From contig NZ_JAGHQW010000018.1 in the NCBI RefSeq assembly GCF_017744115.1, forward strand, positions 1 to 64,000: a DNA stretch of 64,000 bases. Reading direction: 5' to 3'. This document shows positions 1-9,051 of this stretch, piece by piece; the stretch's first letter is position 1; each line of letters opens with the position of its first letter. The notes beneath the pieces were generated by a model. The model was not told the DNA's origin and did not search any database. It saw only the letters and a list, made by a program, of their open reading frames with translations. Origin of the DNA: Salinisphaera sp. G21_0 (GTDB taxonomy: Bacteria; Pseudomonadota; Gammaproteobacteria; Pseudomonadales; Endozoicomonadaceae). Both the position numbers and the translations under genes were made by a program.

Positions 1-1070
1 CCCCCCCCGATGCCGGCCTGTGCATATTTACCCTTGGTTTCGACCGTGCTGTCCACCGCCGTGGTGTTGGCAACCGCTCCTGTAACCACCCCCCCCCCGA
101 TGCCGGCGTGTGCACTTTCACCCGAGGTTTCAACCGTGCTGTTCACCGCCGTGGTGTTGGCAACCGTTCCTCTAACCTCCCCTCCCCCAATGCCCGCGTA
201 AGCTTTGTTACCCCAGGTGGAAATACGAGCATTTTCGACCCGGACACCAATAACTGTGCCATTAACATCAACAACACAGGCTGCTACCCCAGTCACCTTC
301 GTGGAATTTATTATATTGGCACCAGTCAAGTGAAGGTCACTGATGCTGCCTTTCAGAGTGCCAACAAAGCAGTCAGGCAGGTCTCTGATGGTACGGCACT
401 GCCCATCGTACTTCCCGGTGAATGGGTGGGTATCATTGCCAATGGATTGATAGTCTTGAGTGGCAACAATATCCGCCGTCTGTTGGTATGTACCGTTCAG
501 TGGATAGCCGGGATCCCGACCAATCTTGCCCAGGGTTTGGGTATCGTTAATCTTTATGGCTTGTGAACCCTCGGCAATGACATCCGAATTGGCATACTGA
601 AAAGAGCTGGCCAGCGTACCAAGTGCAAGCAGTCCTCTGGTTCCCTGACTCCCTTGATAGCGGGCTGGGGATGGCTGTTGAAGGGGTGCGTCTTTCGAGC
701 CGGGTTCTTTTTCCTGCGCCTCTTCCCCGGTTGCTTTTGATGTCTGCGGTAATTCCGGTTTGACATCTGGCCCGGGCACACAGCTAGCGAACCACGCATC
801 GGCAATATCTTTCGCTATGAAAAGGATGGGACTCAACGGAACGATAGTTGCCGTGGCCAGTCGCCCAATACCTTCCAGTGCTTTATCGGGATCAATACTG
901 AAGTGAGGATCTTCCATCGGAATCAATGATTTCGCAAATGCTTTAGCAACAGCAACGCCATGGCCGAGCCAGGAATGTTCGACGCCATTCCCTGAACATT
1001 GTGAAGCGCTGTCACAAACTGATTGCTGAATGGGTTTCTGAGTGGGTTGCTGGATGGCTTGCTGAATCAT
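1..1070 (-). CDS. Repeat-rich beta-helix-like protein, copy 1 (3' end beyond window)
   Basis: The minus strand is open from an ATG at 1070 to the left edge without a stop, so this is the N-terminal ~356 residues of a longer protein. It closely matches the gene at 5024-7507: the same MIQQ start, the same Gln-Pro-Ile rich opening, a hydrophobic stretch, then a segment ending in an FTGxxDGQCRTIRDL motif that resembles the first rungs of right-handed beta-helix surface proteins of the GLUG type. Two 32-residue units of the ANTTAVNSTVETSG...AGIGGG type are reached before the edge. An in-frame ATG exists at 1097, but it is not conserved at the same distance in the second copy, so 1070 is preferred. 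Function unknown; a surface or secreted protein is inferred from the fold-like repeats only. Confidence 0.7.
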   Translation of the reverse strand, partial: MIQQAIQQPTQKPIQQSVCDSASQCSGNGVEHSWLGHGVAVAKAFAKSLIPMEDPHFSIDPDKALEGIGRLATATIVPLSPILFIAKDIADAWFASCVPGPDVKPELPQTSKATGEEAQEKEPGSKDAPLQQPSPARYQGSQGTRGLLALGTLASSFQYANSDVIAEGSQAIKINDTQTLGKIGRDPGYPLNGTYQQTADIVATQDYQSIGNDTHPFTGKYDGQCRTIRDLPDCFVGTLKGSISDLHLTGANIINSTKVTGVAACVVDVNGTVIGVRVENARISTWGNKAYAGIGGGEVRGTVANTTAVNSTVETSGESAHAGIGGGVVTGAVANTTAVDSTVETKGKYAQAGIGG

Positions 1071-1248
1071 AACAGGACTCTTGATGTTGTAATGCATAAC
1101 AGTACGATAGAAAGTGCATAAAACATTTCTACTCCCTTATTCGTCCATGCAGTGACGTAAAGGTTCCCGGGTTATGTTTTTTTAAGAGTACGCGATGCCT
1201 ATGTTGAAGGTGTCGTGATATTTTTATAGTTGAATGGTTGTATGACCA

Positions 1249-1770
1249 ATGAACATTAACGACAAAAGGCGTTTTGACCACTCCATCTTATTTTTTTCGT
1301 TTACTGAGCTTGGGCATAACGTTCGCATAATCACTCCCCAGTTCGTAAAACCATACGTAAAGTCAAACAAGAATGATGCTGCTGATGCTGAAGCTATCTG
1401 TGAAGCAATGCAGCGCCCCAGCATGCGTTTTGTACCAACCAAAACTAATGAAGCTTGCAAACTTTTGCTAACCGGTGGCAGAACCGTTGTCAGGGTAGCC
1501 GATAAACACGACGATCGACGTAATAACTGGATTAAAGAGCTTGACCAGCGCAGGGGCAAGAATAAATCAGCGGTGGCAGTTGCCAATAAGAATGCTCGCA
1601 ATGCGGGGCGGACCATATATGACCCCGATTTTCCAGGGGCTTTCACCCTTAACATCTTGCCGATTTATCTCGGCACGCTAAGCGCTAATCAAACCAGAGT
1701 TTATAGACATTTCAGCAAGATGAACTATAAACAGTACAGTAGTCTACTTTTTATATTTTTTATGAATTAA
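1249..1770 (+). pseudogene. IS110-family transposase remnant (internally deleted)
   Basis: The reading frame joins two separated parts of an IS110-type (DEDD) transposase. Residues ~20-66 match the N-terminal catalytic part (GHNVRIITPQFVKPYV, then KSNKNDAADAEAICEA and RPSMRFVPTK). Residues ~72-118 match the C-terminal part (GGRTVVRVAD, DRRNNWIKELDQRRGKN, AVAVANKNARN). The roughly 200 residues normally between them, including most of the Transposase_20 helix-hairpin-helix region, are missing, and the last ~55 residues do not resemble the family. It is therefore a decayed, presumably inactive copy. It lies between the first beta-helix gene and the RAP gene and marks this as a mobile-element-rich segment. 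No IS ends were identified. Confidence 0.75.
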
Positions 1771-1782
1771 TGAAATATAATT

Positions 1783-4491
1783 ATGGATAGAGACACTGCT
1801 GGTATAAGTTGGAAATACACGACATCAGGTAATAATTATAAACAACCGGATAATCATGCCGATACTGCAAGGAGTGGGCGATACAGGCATGGCACAGTCA
1901 GGCAGGCAAATACTCCACTCTCCTCTATCCCAATGCGTAATGAATTTTATCATACTTCTGACGCATGTTCTGCTCACTATCCACCAAAACATTCAGTAAA
2001 ACCTGTTTATGATTTTAATGCTCTTATCACACAAGAAAAAATGGATTGGCTGGTAAGGATATCTGCTCGTTATGGTGATCGGTATGATGGTAAAAAACAT
2101 GGTCAATTTGCCAGTTCAATTAAACAATACACATCAGCGTCAAAACGCCCTTTACATCATAGTGAACAACGCCAACTGATACCATTGTTGCATGATTTTA
2201 AAGCGACACCCGGGTGGACTTGGCAAAGCCTGACGACAACGCTTCATTCATTTACTTCAGCGGGTGTTTTTACCCCTCATAAATACATGAATGAGGGGGA
2301 TAAGGAAACTCAAGCGGCTTTACTGTCAACTTTGCTTGATAAAGTAATACTAAAGTGCAACAAAAAAACCGAAGCCAGGGATATTGATGTACAAGGTATC
2401 ACCAACCTGCTGTGGGCCGTAGCGAAACTGGTGGACAACGGGCTGGCGCTGGAGAAGACACCGAGGCTAAAAGCAGCCGTTGCCGCGCTGTTGCCCCATG
2501 TAAAAACCAAAGCCGAATCAAAAGAAGAGAAAGACCATTTCAAGCCACAGGAAGTCGCCAACCTGCTGTGGGCCGTGACGAAACTGGTGGACAACGGGCT
2601 GGCGCTGGAGAAGACACCGAAGCTTATAGAAGCCGTGGCCGCACTTTTGCGCCATGTGAAAACCAAAGCCGAATCAAAAGAAGAGAAGGACCACTTTAAT
2701 CCTCAGCATATCGCCAACCTGCTGTGGGCTGTGGCGAAACTGGTGGACAACGGGCTGGCGCTGGAGAAGACACCGAAGCTCAAAGAGGCCGTGGCTGCGC
2801 TGTTGCCCCATGTGAAAACCAAAGCCGAATCAAAAGAAGAGCAAGACCACTTCAACACTCAAGGTACCGCTAACCTGCTGTGGGCCGTGGCGAAACTGGT
2901 GGACAACGGGCTGGCGCTGGAGAAGACACCGAAGCTCAAAGCGGCCATGGCCGCGTTGTTGTGCCATGTGACAACCAAAGCCAAATCAAAAGAAGAGCAA
3001 GACCACTTCAATACTCAAGGTACTGCCAACCTGCTGTGGGCCTTGGCGACACTGGTGGACAACGGGCTGGCGCTGGAGAAGACACCGAAGCTCAAAGAGG
3101 CCGTGGCCGTGCTGTTGTACCATGTGAAAACCAAAGCCGAATCAAAAGAAGAGAAAGACCACTTTATTTCTCAGCATATCGCCAACCTGCTGTGGGCGGT
3201 GGCGAAACTGGTGGACAATGGGCTGGCTCTGAAGAAGACACCGAAGCTCAGAGACGCCGTGGCTGCGCTGTTGCCCCATGTGAAAACCAAAGCCGAATCA
3301 AAAAAAGAGAAGGACCACTTGAATCCTCAGAATATCGCCAACCTGCTGTGGGCGGTGGCGAAACTGGTGGACAACGGGCTGGCGCTGGATAAAACACCGA
3401 AGCTCAAAGAGGCTGTGGCCGCGCTGTTGCCCCTTGTGAAAGCCAAAGCCGGATCAAAAGAAGAGAAAGACCACTTCAACACTCAAGCTACCGTCAACCT
3501 GCTGTGGGCCGTGGTGACACTGGTGGACAACGGGCTGGAGCTGGAGAAAACAGCAAAGCTCAAAGAAGCCCTGGCCGCGCTGTTGTACCATGTGACAGCC
3601 AAAGCCGAATCAAAAGAAAAGAAAGACCTCTTTATACCTCAGCATATCGCCAACCTGCTGTGGGCCGTGGCGAAACTGGGTGAGGCCATTGAGCTGCACC
3701 TGGTTCAATCTACGTTCGATGCTCTTGTGGACAGAATCAGTGAAAACCCTCAACTCTCTGAGCAAGAGATATCGATGTCTCTCTGGGGAGTCATGGTATT
3801 CTGTGCCAGATTTTATCTGGACTCAGGTAGCAATGATAAAAACCCGCTTGAAAAGCACATAGGTGAACTATTTTCTCGCCTGGAAATTACATCCCCGGGC
3901 AATACAGAGGGTCGAACCGTCATTGCCATGGCCGCAAATTGGCTTGGGAGATCGTGTCCAGTTACCCCCCATTACCGGACAACCATTTCTCAATCTCAAT
4001 CCACCTTCCACAATCAACTCCAATCAAGCCTTCCGTCTTTGAAGATTGAAGAAGAAAAAAGTCTGAACTCATTACCTCCGGTTGACCTGCTTCTGCCAGA
4101 TTACAGCATGGTTATCGACGTTCAGGGACCTTCTCATTACGTGGATGGTGATTTCAAAACCAGGAATGGTTCGACTTTATTGAAAATCGCCCTGCTGCAA
4201 AAATTAGGATTTGAGGTCATTGAAATCCCGGTGAACAAGCTTGATAACCACAATTCAATGAAAATAGTGATTGATCAAATAAAAACAAGGTTAGCCGTCC
4301 CGCCAGAGGCCCATGGCTCTGTGTCACTTAACAGCGGCGAGGTGTCAGCAGATGAGGCATACGTTACTGCCGATGAAGGAGGGCAATTCTCAGATGACTG
4401 TTACTTTACCGCCGAAGAACATGTAGAAGAGCAAACAGATAAACCAAAAAAGAGAAAAAGGAAGAGAAAAGAAGCCAGTAAGAACTCATAA
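1783..4491 (+). CDS. OPR/DUF1601-like repeat protein with C-terminal RAP domain and basic tail
   Basis: A 902-residue protein. Residues 1-207 are a unique N-terminal region. Residues 208-623 are eight tandem 52-residue units, each starting NLLWAVAKLVDNGLALEKTP; a ninth, diverged unit begins at 624. The ANLLWA(L/V)AKL core is the signature of octotricopeptide/DUF1601 helical repeats, which bind RNA in organelle and apicomplexan proteins and occur in intracellular bacteria. Residues ~765-825 (LLLPDYSMVIDVQGPSHY, then GSTLLKIALLQKLGFEVIEI) form a RAP domain, a family linked to RNA binding or endonuclease-like folds. The tail holds a lysine/arginine run (PKKRKRKRK) like a monopartite nuclear localisation signal. 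No signal peptide or membrane segment is seen. A host-targeted RNA-binding role is inference. The ATG at 1783 has only a weak upstream purine stretch. Confidence 0.8.
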   Translation: MDRDTAGISWKYTTSGNNYKQPDNHADTARSGRYRHGTVRQANTPLSSIPMRNEFYHTSDACSAHYPPKHSVKPVYDFNALITQEKMDWLVRISARYGDRYDGKKHGQFASSIKQYTSASKRPLHHSEQRQLIPLLHDFKATPGWTWQSLTTTLHSFTSAGVFTPHKYMNEGDKETQAALLSTLLDKVILKCNKKTEARDIDVQGITNLLWAVAKLVDNGLALEKTPRLKAAVAALLPHVKTKAESKEEKDHFKPQEVANLLWAVTKLVDNGLALEKTPKLIEAVAALLRHVKTKAESKEEKDHFNPQHIANLLWAVAKLVDNGLALEKTPKLKEAVAALLPHVKTKAESKEEQDHFNTQGTANLLWAVAKLVDNGLALEKTPKLKAAMAALLCHVTTKAKSKEEQDHFNTQGTANLLWALATLVDNGLALEKTPKLKEAVAVLLYHVKTKAESKEEKDHFISQHIANLLWAVAKLVDNGLALKKTPKLRDAVAALLPHVKTKAESKKEKDHLNPQNIANLLWAVAKLVDNGLALDKTPKLKEAVAALLPLVKAKAGSKEEKDHFNTQATVNLLWAVVTLVDNGLELEKTAKLKEALAALLYHVTAKAESKEKKDLFIPQHIANLLWAVAKLGEAIELHLVQSTFDALVDRISENPQLSEQEISMSLWGVMVFCARFYLDSGSNDKNPLEKHIGELFSRLEITSPGNTEGRTVIAMAANWLGRSCPVTPHYRTTISQSQSTFHNQLQSSLPSLKIEEEKSLNSLPPVDLLLPDYSMVIDVQGPSHYVDGDFKTRNGSTLLKIALLQKLGFEVIEIPVNKLDNHNSMKIVIDQIKTRLAVPPEAHGSVSLNSGEVSADEAYVTADEGGQFSDDCYFTAEEHVEEQTDKPKKRKRKRKEASKNS
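2404..3651 (+). repeat. Eight tandem 156-bp in-gene repeats
   Basis: Eight units of exactly 156 bp (52 codons) encode the OPR-like repeats of the RAP protein; a diverged ninth starts at 3652. The units are very similar at the DNA level, including at silent positions, which suggests recent expansion or gene conversion. Confidence 0.85.
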
Positions 4492-4590
4492 TGGGGATAA
4501 TGATCGGAGAAAGTTTCAGGGCTTCGGCACACAAAACCAAAGGAAGCACATACAACTAGAGAACTGCGAATTTGATCTATAAAATTCGTC

Positions 4591-4870
4591 GGTCACAGTA
4601 GGAATGGCGGTCACCCGCCACCCCCTGCGCAGATCCGTACTTGCACTGCTAGCGCATACGGCTCCTACCTCGAGTATTTAACGTCAAACCGTTGCTCCGG
4701 CCATGGATGAAGAACTTTTACTTTAGGCAACACAGTGTTGAGATAGTCTTTGATCTTGCTCAATGTCGCTCGCATTCGCTCTTTGCTGGTTCGTCTGACA
4801 ATGTTGAAGTTTCCACTGCTTCGACTAATAAATATTTGATAATAGCGGCGATATCACCGATCCCTGTGGC
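4591..4870 (-). mobile_element. Group II intron remnant: maturase C-terminus plus domains V-VI
   Basis: Read on the minus strand, 4825-4675 encodes GNFNIVRRTSKERMRATL followed shortly by LPKVKVLHPWPEQRFDV and a stop. These are two stretches from the C-terminal part of group II intron reverse transcriptase/maturases, with the normal spacer between them missing. Immediately downstream, 4664-4632 folds as domain V (GAGCCGTA pairing with TACGGATC), and 4628-4593 matches the G-rich linker and domain VI with the typical CCTACTGTGAC end. The 5' part of the intron and the reverse transcriptase catalytic core are absent, and upstream codons run into stops. The intron 3' boundary is near 4593. The rest of 4492-5023 shows no gene; the small plus-strand frame over 4692-4973 is antisense to this remnant. 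Confidence 0.7.
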
Positions 4871-5023
4871 ATCCCCCTTATGCTTCGAACTCTGTAGAGG
4901 GAAAACAGGAAGCATCAGCAGCAACCTGATCGTTCTGACATTCTGGTGCTATGAAAAGGTGATTGTTCGGTGACGGTCGCCTTTTTAAATGCTCCATTAC
5001 AGGAGAGTGTCTGAATAAATAAG

Positions 5024-7507
5024 TTACAAACGTTTGTCCAGCTCAGTTACTCTGTCAGTCATTACCTGGCTCATTTCATGGGCTGGTTCCTGCGCAGGAA
5101 CACTCTGCCTGTTCATTCGTTCTCTGGTTCCCTGAATACACTGTGATACCGAGTTGACCGCAGCGCTAGCCAGTTCTTTACCACGAGTCAGGGGTTTCTT
5201 CGCCAGCTCCTTACCACGCAACCCACCCCGGTAACCGGTAATCCATTGATAGGTTGTATAGCCGACAATCCCCAATCCGCCCGCTGCCACAAGGGTACCT
5301 GTGGTAATGATCGCTGTAGCGGCTGTTGATGCTGTAGCGGCTGTTGATGCTGTAGCGTCTGTTGACACTGTAGCGGCATCCACCGGGCAAACATCACCGT
5401 ACGAAAAATCCAACGCATCATCCAGAAATTCAGTTCCCGAAGCGCAATTGGCTGTTAACACACGTGGGTCAGCTTTTTGGCAAAGAAGCTGCTCATTGGA
5501 TTCAGGTCCAAAACCCTTTTTCATGATGACATAGCTATTCACCGCCGTGGTGTTGGCAACCGTTCCTCCTTTGTTAACCAGCCCTCCCCCGATGTCGGCG
5601 TGTGCAGAATTACCCGAGGTTTCGACCGTGCTGTTCACCGCCGTGGTGTTGGCAACCATTCCTCTTATGTTAACCAGCCCTCCCCCGATGCCGGCGTGTG
5701 CAGAATTACCCGAGGTTTCGACCGTGCTGTTCACCGCCGTGGTGTTGGCAACCGTTCCTCCTTCCTTAACCAGCCCTCCCCCGATGCCGGCGTATGCAAA
5801 ATTACCCGAGGTTTCGACCGTGCTGTTCACCGCCGTGGTGTTGGCAACCTTTGTTCTATGATAAACCTGCCCTACCCCGATGCCGGTGTATGCATATTCA
5901 CCCGAGGTTTCAACCGTGCTGTTCACCGCCGTGGTGTTGGCAACCGTTCCTTGATCGAAAACCGCCCCCCCCCCGATGCCGGCGTGTGCAAATTTACCCG
6001 AGGTTTCGACCGTGCCGTTCACCGCAGTAGTGTTGGCAACCGTTGCTTCTCCGGAAACCTGCCCTACCCCGATGCCGGTGTATGCATATTCACCCGAGGT
6101 TTTGACCGTGCTGTTCACCGCCGTGGTGCAGGCAACCGTTCCTTGATCGAAAACCGCCCCCCCCCCGATGCCTGCACATGCATTTTTACCCGAGGTTTCG
6201 ACCGTACTGTCCACCGCCGTGGTGTTGGCAATCCTTGCATTTTCGGTTAGCTGCCCTCCCCCGATGCCGGCGTATGTATATTCACCCGAGGTTTTGACCG
6301 TGCTGTTCACTGCAGTGGTGTTGACAATCGTTCCTTGATCGTAACCCCCTCCCCCCCCGATGCCGGCGTGTGCAAATTTACCCGAGGTTTCGACCCTGCC
6401 GTTCACTGCCTTGGTGTTGGCAACCGTTCCCTTAAATTCAATCAGCCCCCCCCCGATACCGGCGTGTGCAGATTCCCCCTTGTTGGTTTTGACCGTGCTG
6501 TTCACCGCCGTGGTGTTGGCAACCATTCCGGAAACCCGCCCCCCTCCAATGCCAGCGTATGCACGTTCACCCGAGGTTTCAACCGTGCTGTTCACCGCCG
6601 TGGTGTTGGCAACCGTTCCTCTAACCTCCCCTCCCCCAATGCCCGCGTAAGCTCTGTAACCCCAAGTGGAAATACGAGCATTTTCGACCCGGACACCAAT
6701 GACTGTGCCATTAACATCAACAACACAGGCTGCTAACCCAGTCACCTCCGTGGAATTTATTATATTGGCACCAGTCAAGTGAAGGTCACTGATGCGGCCT
6801 TTCAGAGTGCCAACAAGACAGTTAGACAGGTCTCTGATGGTACGGCACTGCCCATCGTATTCCCCGGTGAATGGGTGGGTATCATTGCCAATGGATTGAT
6901 AGTCTTGAGTGACAACAATATCCGCCGTCTGTTGGTATGTACCGTTCAGTGGATAGCCGAGATCCCGACCAATCTTGCCCAGGGTTTGGGTATCGTTAAT
7001 CTTTATGGCTTGTGAACTATTGGCAATGGCATCCGAATTGGCATAGTGAAAAGAGCTGGCCAGCGTACCAAGTGCAAGCAGTCCTCTGGTTCCCTGACTC
7101 CGTTGATAGCGGGCTGCGGATGGCTGTTGAAGGGGTACATCTTTCGAGCCGGGTTGTTTTTCCTGAGCCTCTTCCCCGGTTGCTTTTGATGTCTGTAGTA
7201 ATTCCGGTTTGACATCTGGCCCGGGCACACGGCTACCGAACCAGGCATCGGCGATATCTTTCGCTATGAAAAGGATGGGACTCGTCGGCAGGATAATTGC
7301 TGTGGCCAGTCGCACAAGATCTTCCCCTGCTTTGAGGGAATTGAAACTGAGGCAAGGATCTTCCGTTGGAATCAATGATTTCGCAAATGCTTTAGCAACA
7401 GCAACGCCATGGCCAAGCCAGGAATGTTCGACGCCATTCCCTGAACGTTGGGAAGCGCTGTCATAAATTGGTTGCTGAATAGGTTGCTGAATAGGTTGCT
7501 GAATCAT
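5024..7507 (-). CDS. Repeat-rich beta-helix-like protein with C-terminal membrane segment, copy 2
   Basis: A protein of 827 residues from the MIQQ start; an in-frame ATG at 7573 would add 22 residues. The order is a Gln-Pro-Ile repeat opening, a hydrophobic stretch (TAIILPTSPILFIA) at ~60, an ADIVVTQDYQSIGN...FTGEYDGQCRTIRDL block typical of beta-helix/GLUG surface repeats, about twelve 32-residue units of the form VANTTAVNSTVETSG...AGIGGG, then a Ser/Thr/Ala linker, one hydrophobic segment (IITTGTLVAAGGLGIVGY) and a basic tail. Each unit likely adds a beta-helix coil. No cleavable signal peptide is obvious. It is duplicated at 1-1070 and transcribed away from waaF. Adhesin or host-contact protein is a guess from architecture; the family is not recognised. 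Confidence 0.75.
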   Translation of the reverse strand: MIQQPIQQPIQQPIYDSASQRSGNGVEHSWLGHGVAVAKAFAKSLIPTEDPCLSFNSLKAGEDLVRLATAIILPTSPILFIAKDIADAWFGSRVPGPDVKPELLQTSKATGEEAQEKQPGSKDVPLQQPSAARYQRSQGTRGLLALGTLASSFHYANSDAIANSSQAIKINDTQTLGKIGRDLGYPLNGTYQQTADIVVTQDYQSIGNDTHPFTGEYDGQCRTIRDLSNCLVGTLKGRISDLHLTGANIINSTEVTGLAACVVDVNGTVIGVRVENARISTWGYRAYAGIGGGEVRGTVANTTAVNSTVETSGERAYAGIGGGRVSGMVANTTAVNSTVKTNKGESAHAGIGGGLIEFKGTVANTKAVNGRVETSGKFAHAGIGGGGGYDQGTIVNTTAVNSTVKTSGEYTYAGIGGGQLTENARIANTTAVDSTVETSGKNACAGIGGGAVFDQGTVACTTAVNSTVKTSGEYAYTGIGVGQVSGEATVANTTAVNGTVETSGKFAHAGIGGGAVFDQGTVANTTAVNSTVETSGEYAYTGIGVGQVYHRTKVANTTAVNSTVETSGNFAYAGIGGGLVKEGGTVANTTAVNSTVETSGNSAHAGIGGGLVNIRGMVANTTAVNSTVETSGNSAHADIGGGLVNKGGTVANTTAVNSYVIMKKGFGPESNEQLLCQKADPRVLTANCASGTEFLDDALDFSYGDVCPVDAATVSTDATASTAATASTAATAIITTGTLVAAGGLGIVGYTTYQWITGYRGGLRGKELAKKPLTRGKELASAAVNSVSQCIQGTRERMNRQSVPAQEPAHEMSQVMTDRVTELDKRL
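5532..6684 (-). repeat. About twelve tandem 96-bp in-gene repeats
   Basis: Units of 96 bp, recognisable by ACCGCCGTGGTGTTGGCAAC on the plus strand (for example near 5541, 5637, 5733, 5829 and 5925), encode the 32-residue beta-helix coils. Two further units of the same family occur at 1-190 in copy 1. The units differ mainly in the short variable loop after IGGG. Confidence 0.8.
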
Positions 7508-7965
7508 AAACAGGCCTCGATGATGTTGCATAAAAGTACATTGGAAATGTGTACAAAAATCACTTGGTGTCATTGATCCATCCAGTGATGTAAAAGTTCC
7601 CTGGTTATGTTTCTTTCTTAATGCAAAAAACTGGCTTCACTGATGATGTTCTGCGCAAGTACTTTCAGGAACTTTGGTTAAATATTGGTGCAGTCCATCA
7701 ATGTAAAGATCAGCCTGCTTTTGTCCCCAGTGTTCGTACGTAAGTAGTTAACCAAATGGAATCAATATTCGTTCTTGATTTTCTCAGCTTTTCGCTTGGC
7801 CTGTTTGGTTTTCAGTTCAAGTAGCTCATTTTTCATGCATTACAGCATGGCAGATTTCTTTAAGTGCGTAACATGGGTTAAATTTACTCATTAACCGGTC
7901 ACTTTTTACCTGCGCAAACAGCGCTTATAATTCCCTCCCATTCACTATAAGGAATTCCAGACGGG
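7508..7965. other. Intergenic region between beta-helix gene and waaF
   Basis: Holds the upstream region of the beta-helix gene, which is similar to 1098-1182 (so the duplication reaches to about 7614). It also holds two very short open stretches: a 40-codon frame at 7620-7742 and a lysine-rich 24-codon frame on the minus strand at 7835-7764. Neither is recognised; they may be decayed element debris. waaF has a purine-rich site (AAGGAATTC) just before its ATG. No terminator was seen. Confidence 0.4.
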
Positions 7966-9051
7966 ATGAAATATCTGATCGTCGGTCCCTCATGGGTAGG
8001 GGACATGGTAATGGCACAAACGCTGTTCATTGCCCTGAAACAACAACACCCTGATGCCATCATCGATGTACTCGCTCCCGCCTGGAGCCTGCCGATCATT
8101 GAGCGCATGCCTGAAGTTCGCAAGGGTATTGATATGCCTCTGGGTCATGGCAAACTGGGGCTTAAAGCCCGCTACCAGCTGGGCAAAAGCCTGAGGGCGG
8201 AAGGCTACACACACGCCATCGCCTTACCCAACTCGTTCAAATCAGCACTGGTGCCCCTCTGGGCCAACATCAGGCACCGTATTGGCTGGCGCGGCGAAAT
8301 GCGCTACGGGCTACTGAACGACATTCGCCGGCTGGATAAAAGTCAATACCCACTGATGGTGGAACGGTTTGTCGCCCTGGCCTATCCAGAGGGTGCTGCA
8401 CTACCTAAGCCTCTGCCGATTCCGGCACTTCAGGTAAACAGTAATACCACCAGCAAAGTCCTTGGCCGCTACCACCTGCACACCGACAGGCCTATTCTGG
8501 CACTGTGCCCGGGTGCTGAGTTTGGCCCCTCCAAGCAGTGGCCAACCGATTACTACGCCGAAGTGGCACGCTCCCTTTCTGAACAGGGATGGCAGGTTTG
8601 GCTGTTTGGCTCAGCCAAAGATCAAGCGGTCACCGCTGAAATAAAAAGCTGCCTGCCTGATGCATTGCAGCACCACTGCCATAATATGGCCGGTGAAACA
8701 TCGCTGGCGGATGCCATCGACCTGCTCTCCTTCGCCAGCGCTGTGGTCAGTAATGACTCTGGCCTGATGCATATAGCGGCGGCCCTGAATCGGCCCCTGG
8801 TGGCGGTTTACGGGTCAACGTCGCCCGATCATACGCCGCCAATGAACAAAAACAGTGCAACACTGTCTATGAAGCTGGATTGCAGCCCCTGCTTCAAAAG
8901 GGAGTGCCCGCTCGGGCATATGAACTGCATGAAACAGCTATCTCCAGACAGGGTTCTGGCTGCCATCGCTCATCTGACGACCGACCGGGACGGTAACCGT
9001 GAAAAGCATCCTGAAATAACGCTGGTCGAAGAAGGAGGTAACGCCCGTTGA
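7966..9051 (+). CDS. waaF: ADP-heptose:LPS heptosyltransferase II
   Basis: WaaF transfers the second L-glycero-D-manno-heptose onto the LPS inner core at the cytoplasmic face of the inner membrane. The 361-residue length fits the family. The glycosyltransferase-9 signature is clear: the N-terminal LIVGPSWVGDMVMAQTLF, the central LALCPGAEFGPSKQWP donor-binding motif, and VSNDSGLMHIAAALNRPLVAVYGSTSP near the C-terminus. A cysteine cluster (SPCFKRECPLGHMNCM) near residue 310 is usual for WaaF. The TGA stop overlaps the TTG start of waaC by two bases, so the two form an operon for core assembly. Confidence 0.95.
   Translation: MKYLIVGPSWVGDMVMAQTLFIALKQQHPDAIIDVLAPAWSLPIIERMPEVRKGIDMPLGHGKLGLKARYQLGKSLRAEGYTHAIALPNSFKSALVPLWANIRHRIGWRGEMRYGLLNDIRRLDKSQYPLMVERFVALAYPEGAALPKPLPIPALQVNSNTTSKVLGRYHLHTDRPILALCPGAEFGPSKQWPTDYYAEVARSLSEQGWQVWLFGSAKDQAVTAEIKSCLPDALQHHCHNMAGETSLADAIDLLSFASAVVSNDSGLMHIAAALNRPLVAVYGSTSPDHTPPMNKNSATLSMKLDCSPCFKRECPLGHMNCMKQLSPDRVLAAIAHLTTDRDGNREKHPEITLVEEGGNAR

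Noticed and set aside
4692-4973. 93-codon plus-strand frame
   Set aside because: Antisense to recognisable group II maturase C-terminal sequence, with no domain of its own.
5477-6250. Long plus-strand open frames opposite the beta-helix repeats
   Set aside because: They exist only because the 96-bp period keeps three frames open; the Pro/Thr/Val or Arg-rich translations are shadows of the minus-strand protein.
5532-6684. Regular ~96-bp repeats that could be mistaken for a CRISPR-like array
   Set aside because: The period is one coding unit (32 codons) in a single open frame, the variable parts are too short and coding, and no cas genes are present.
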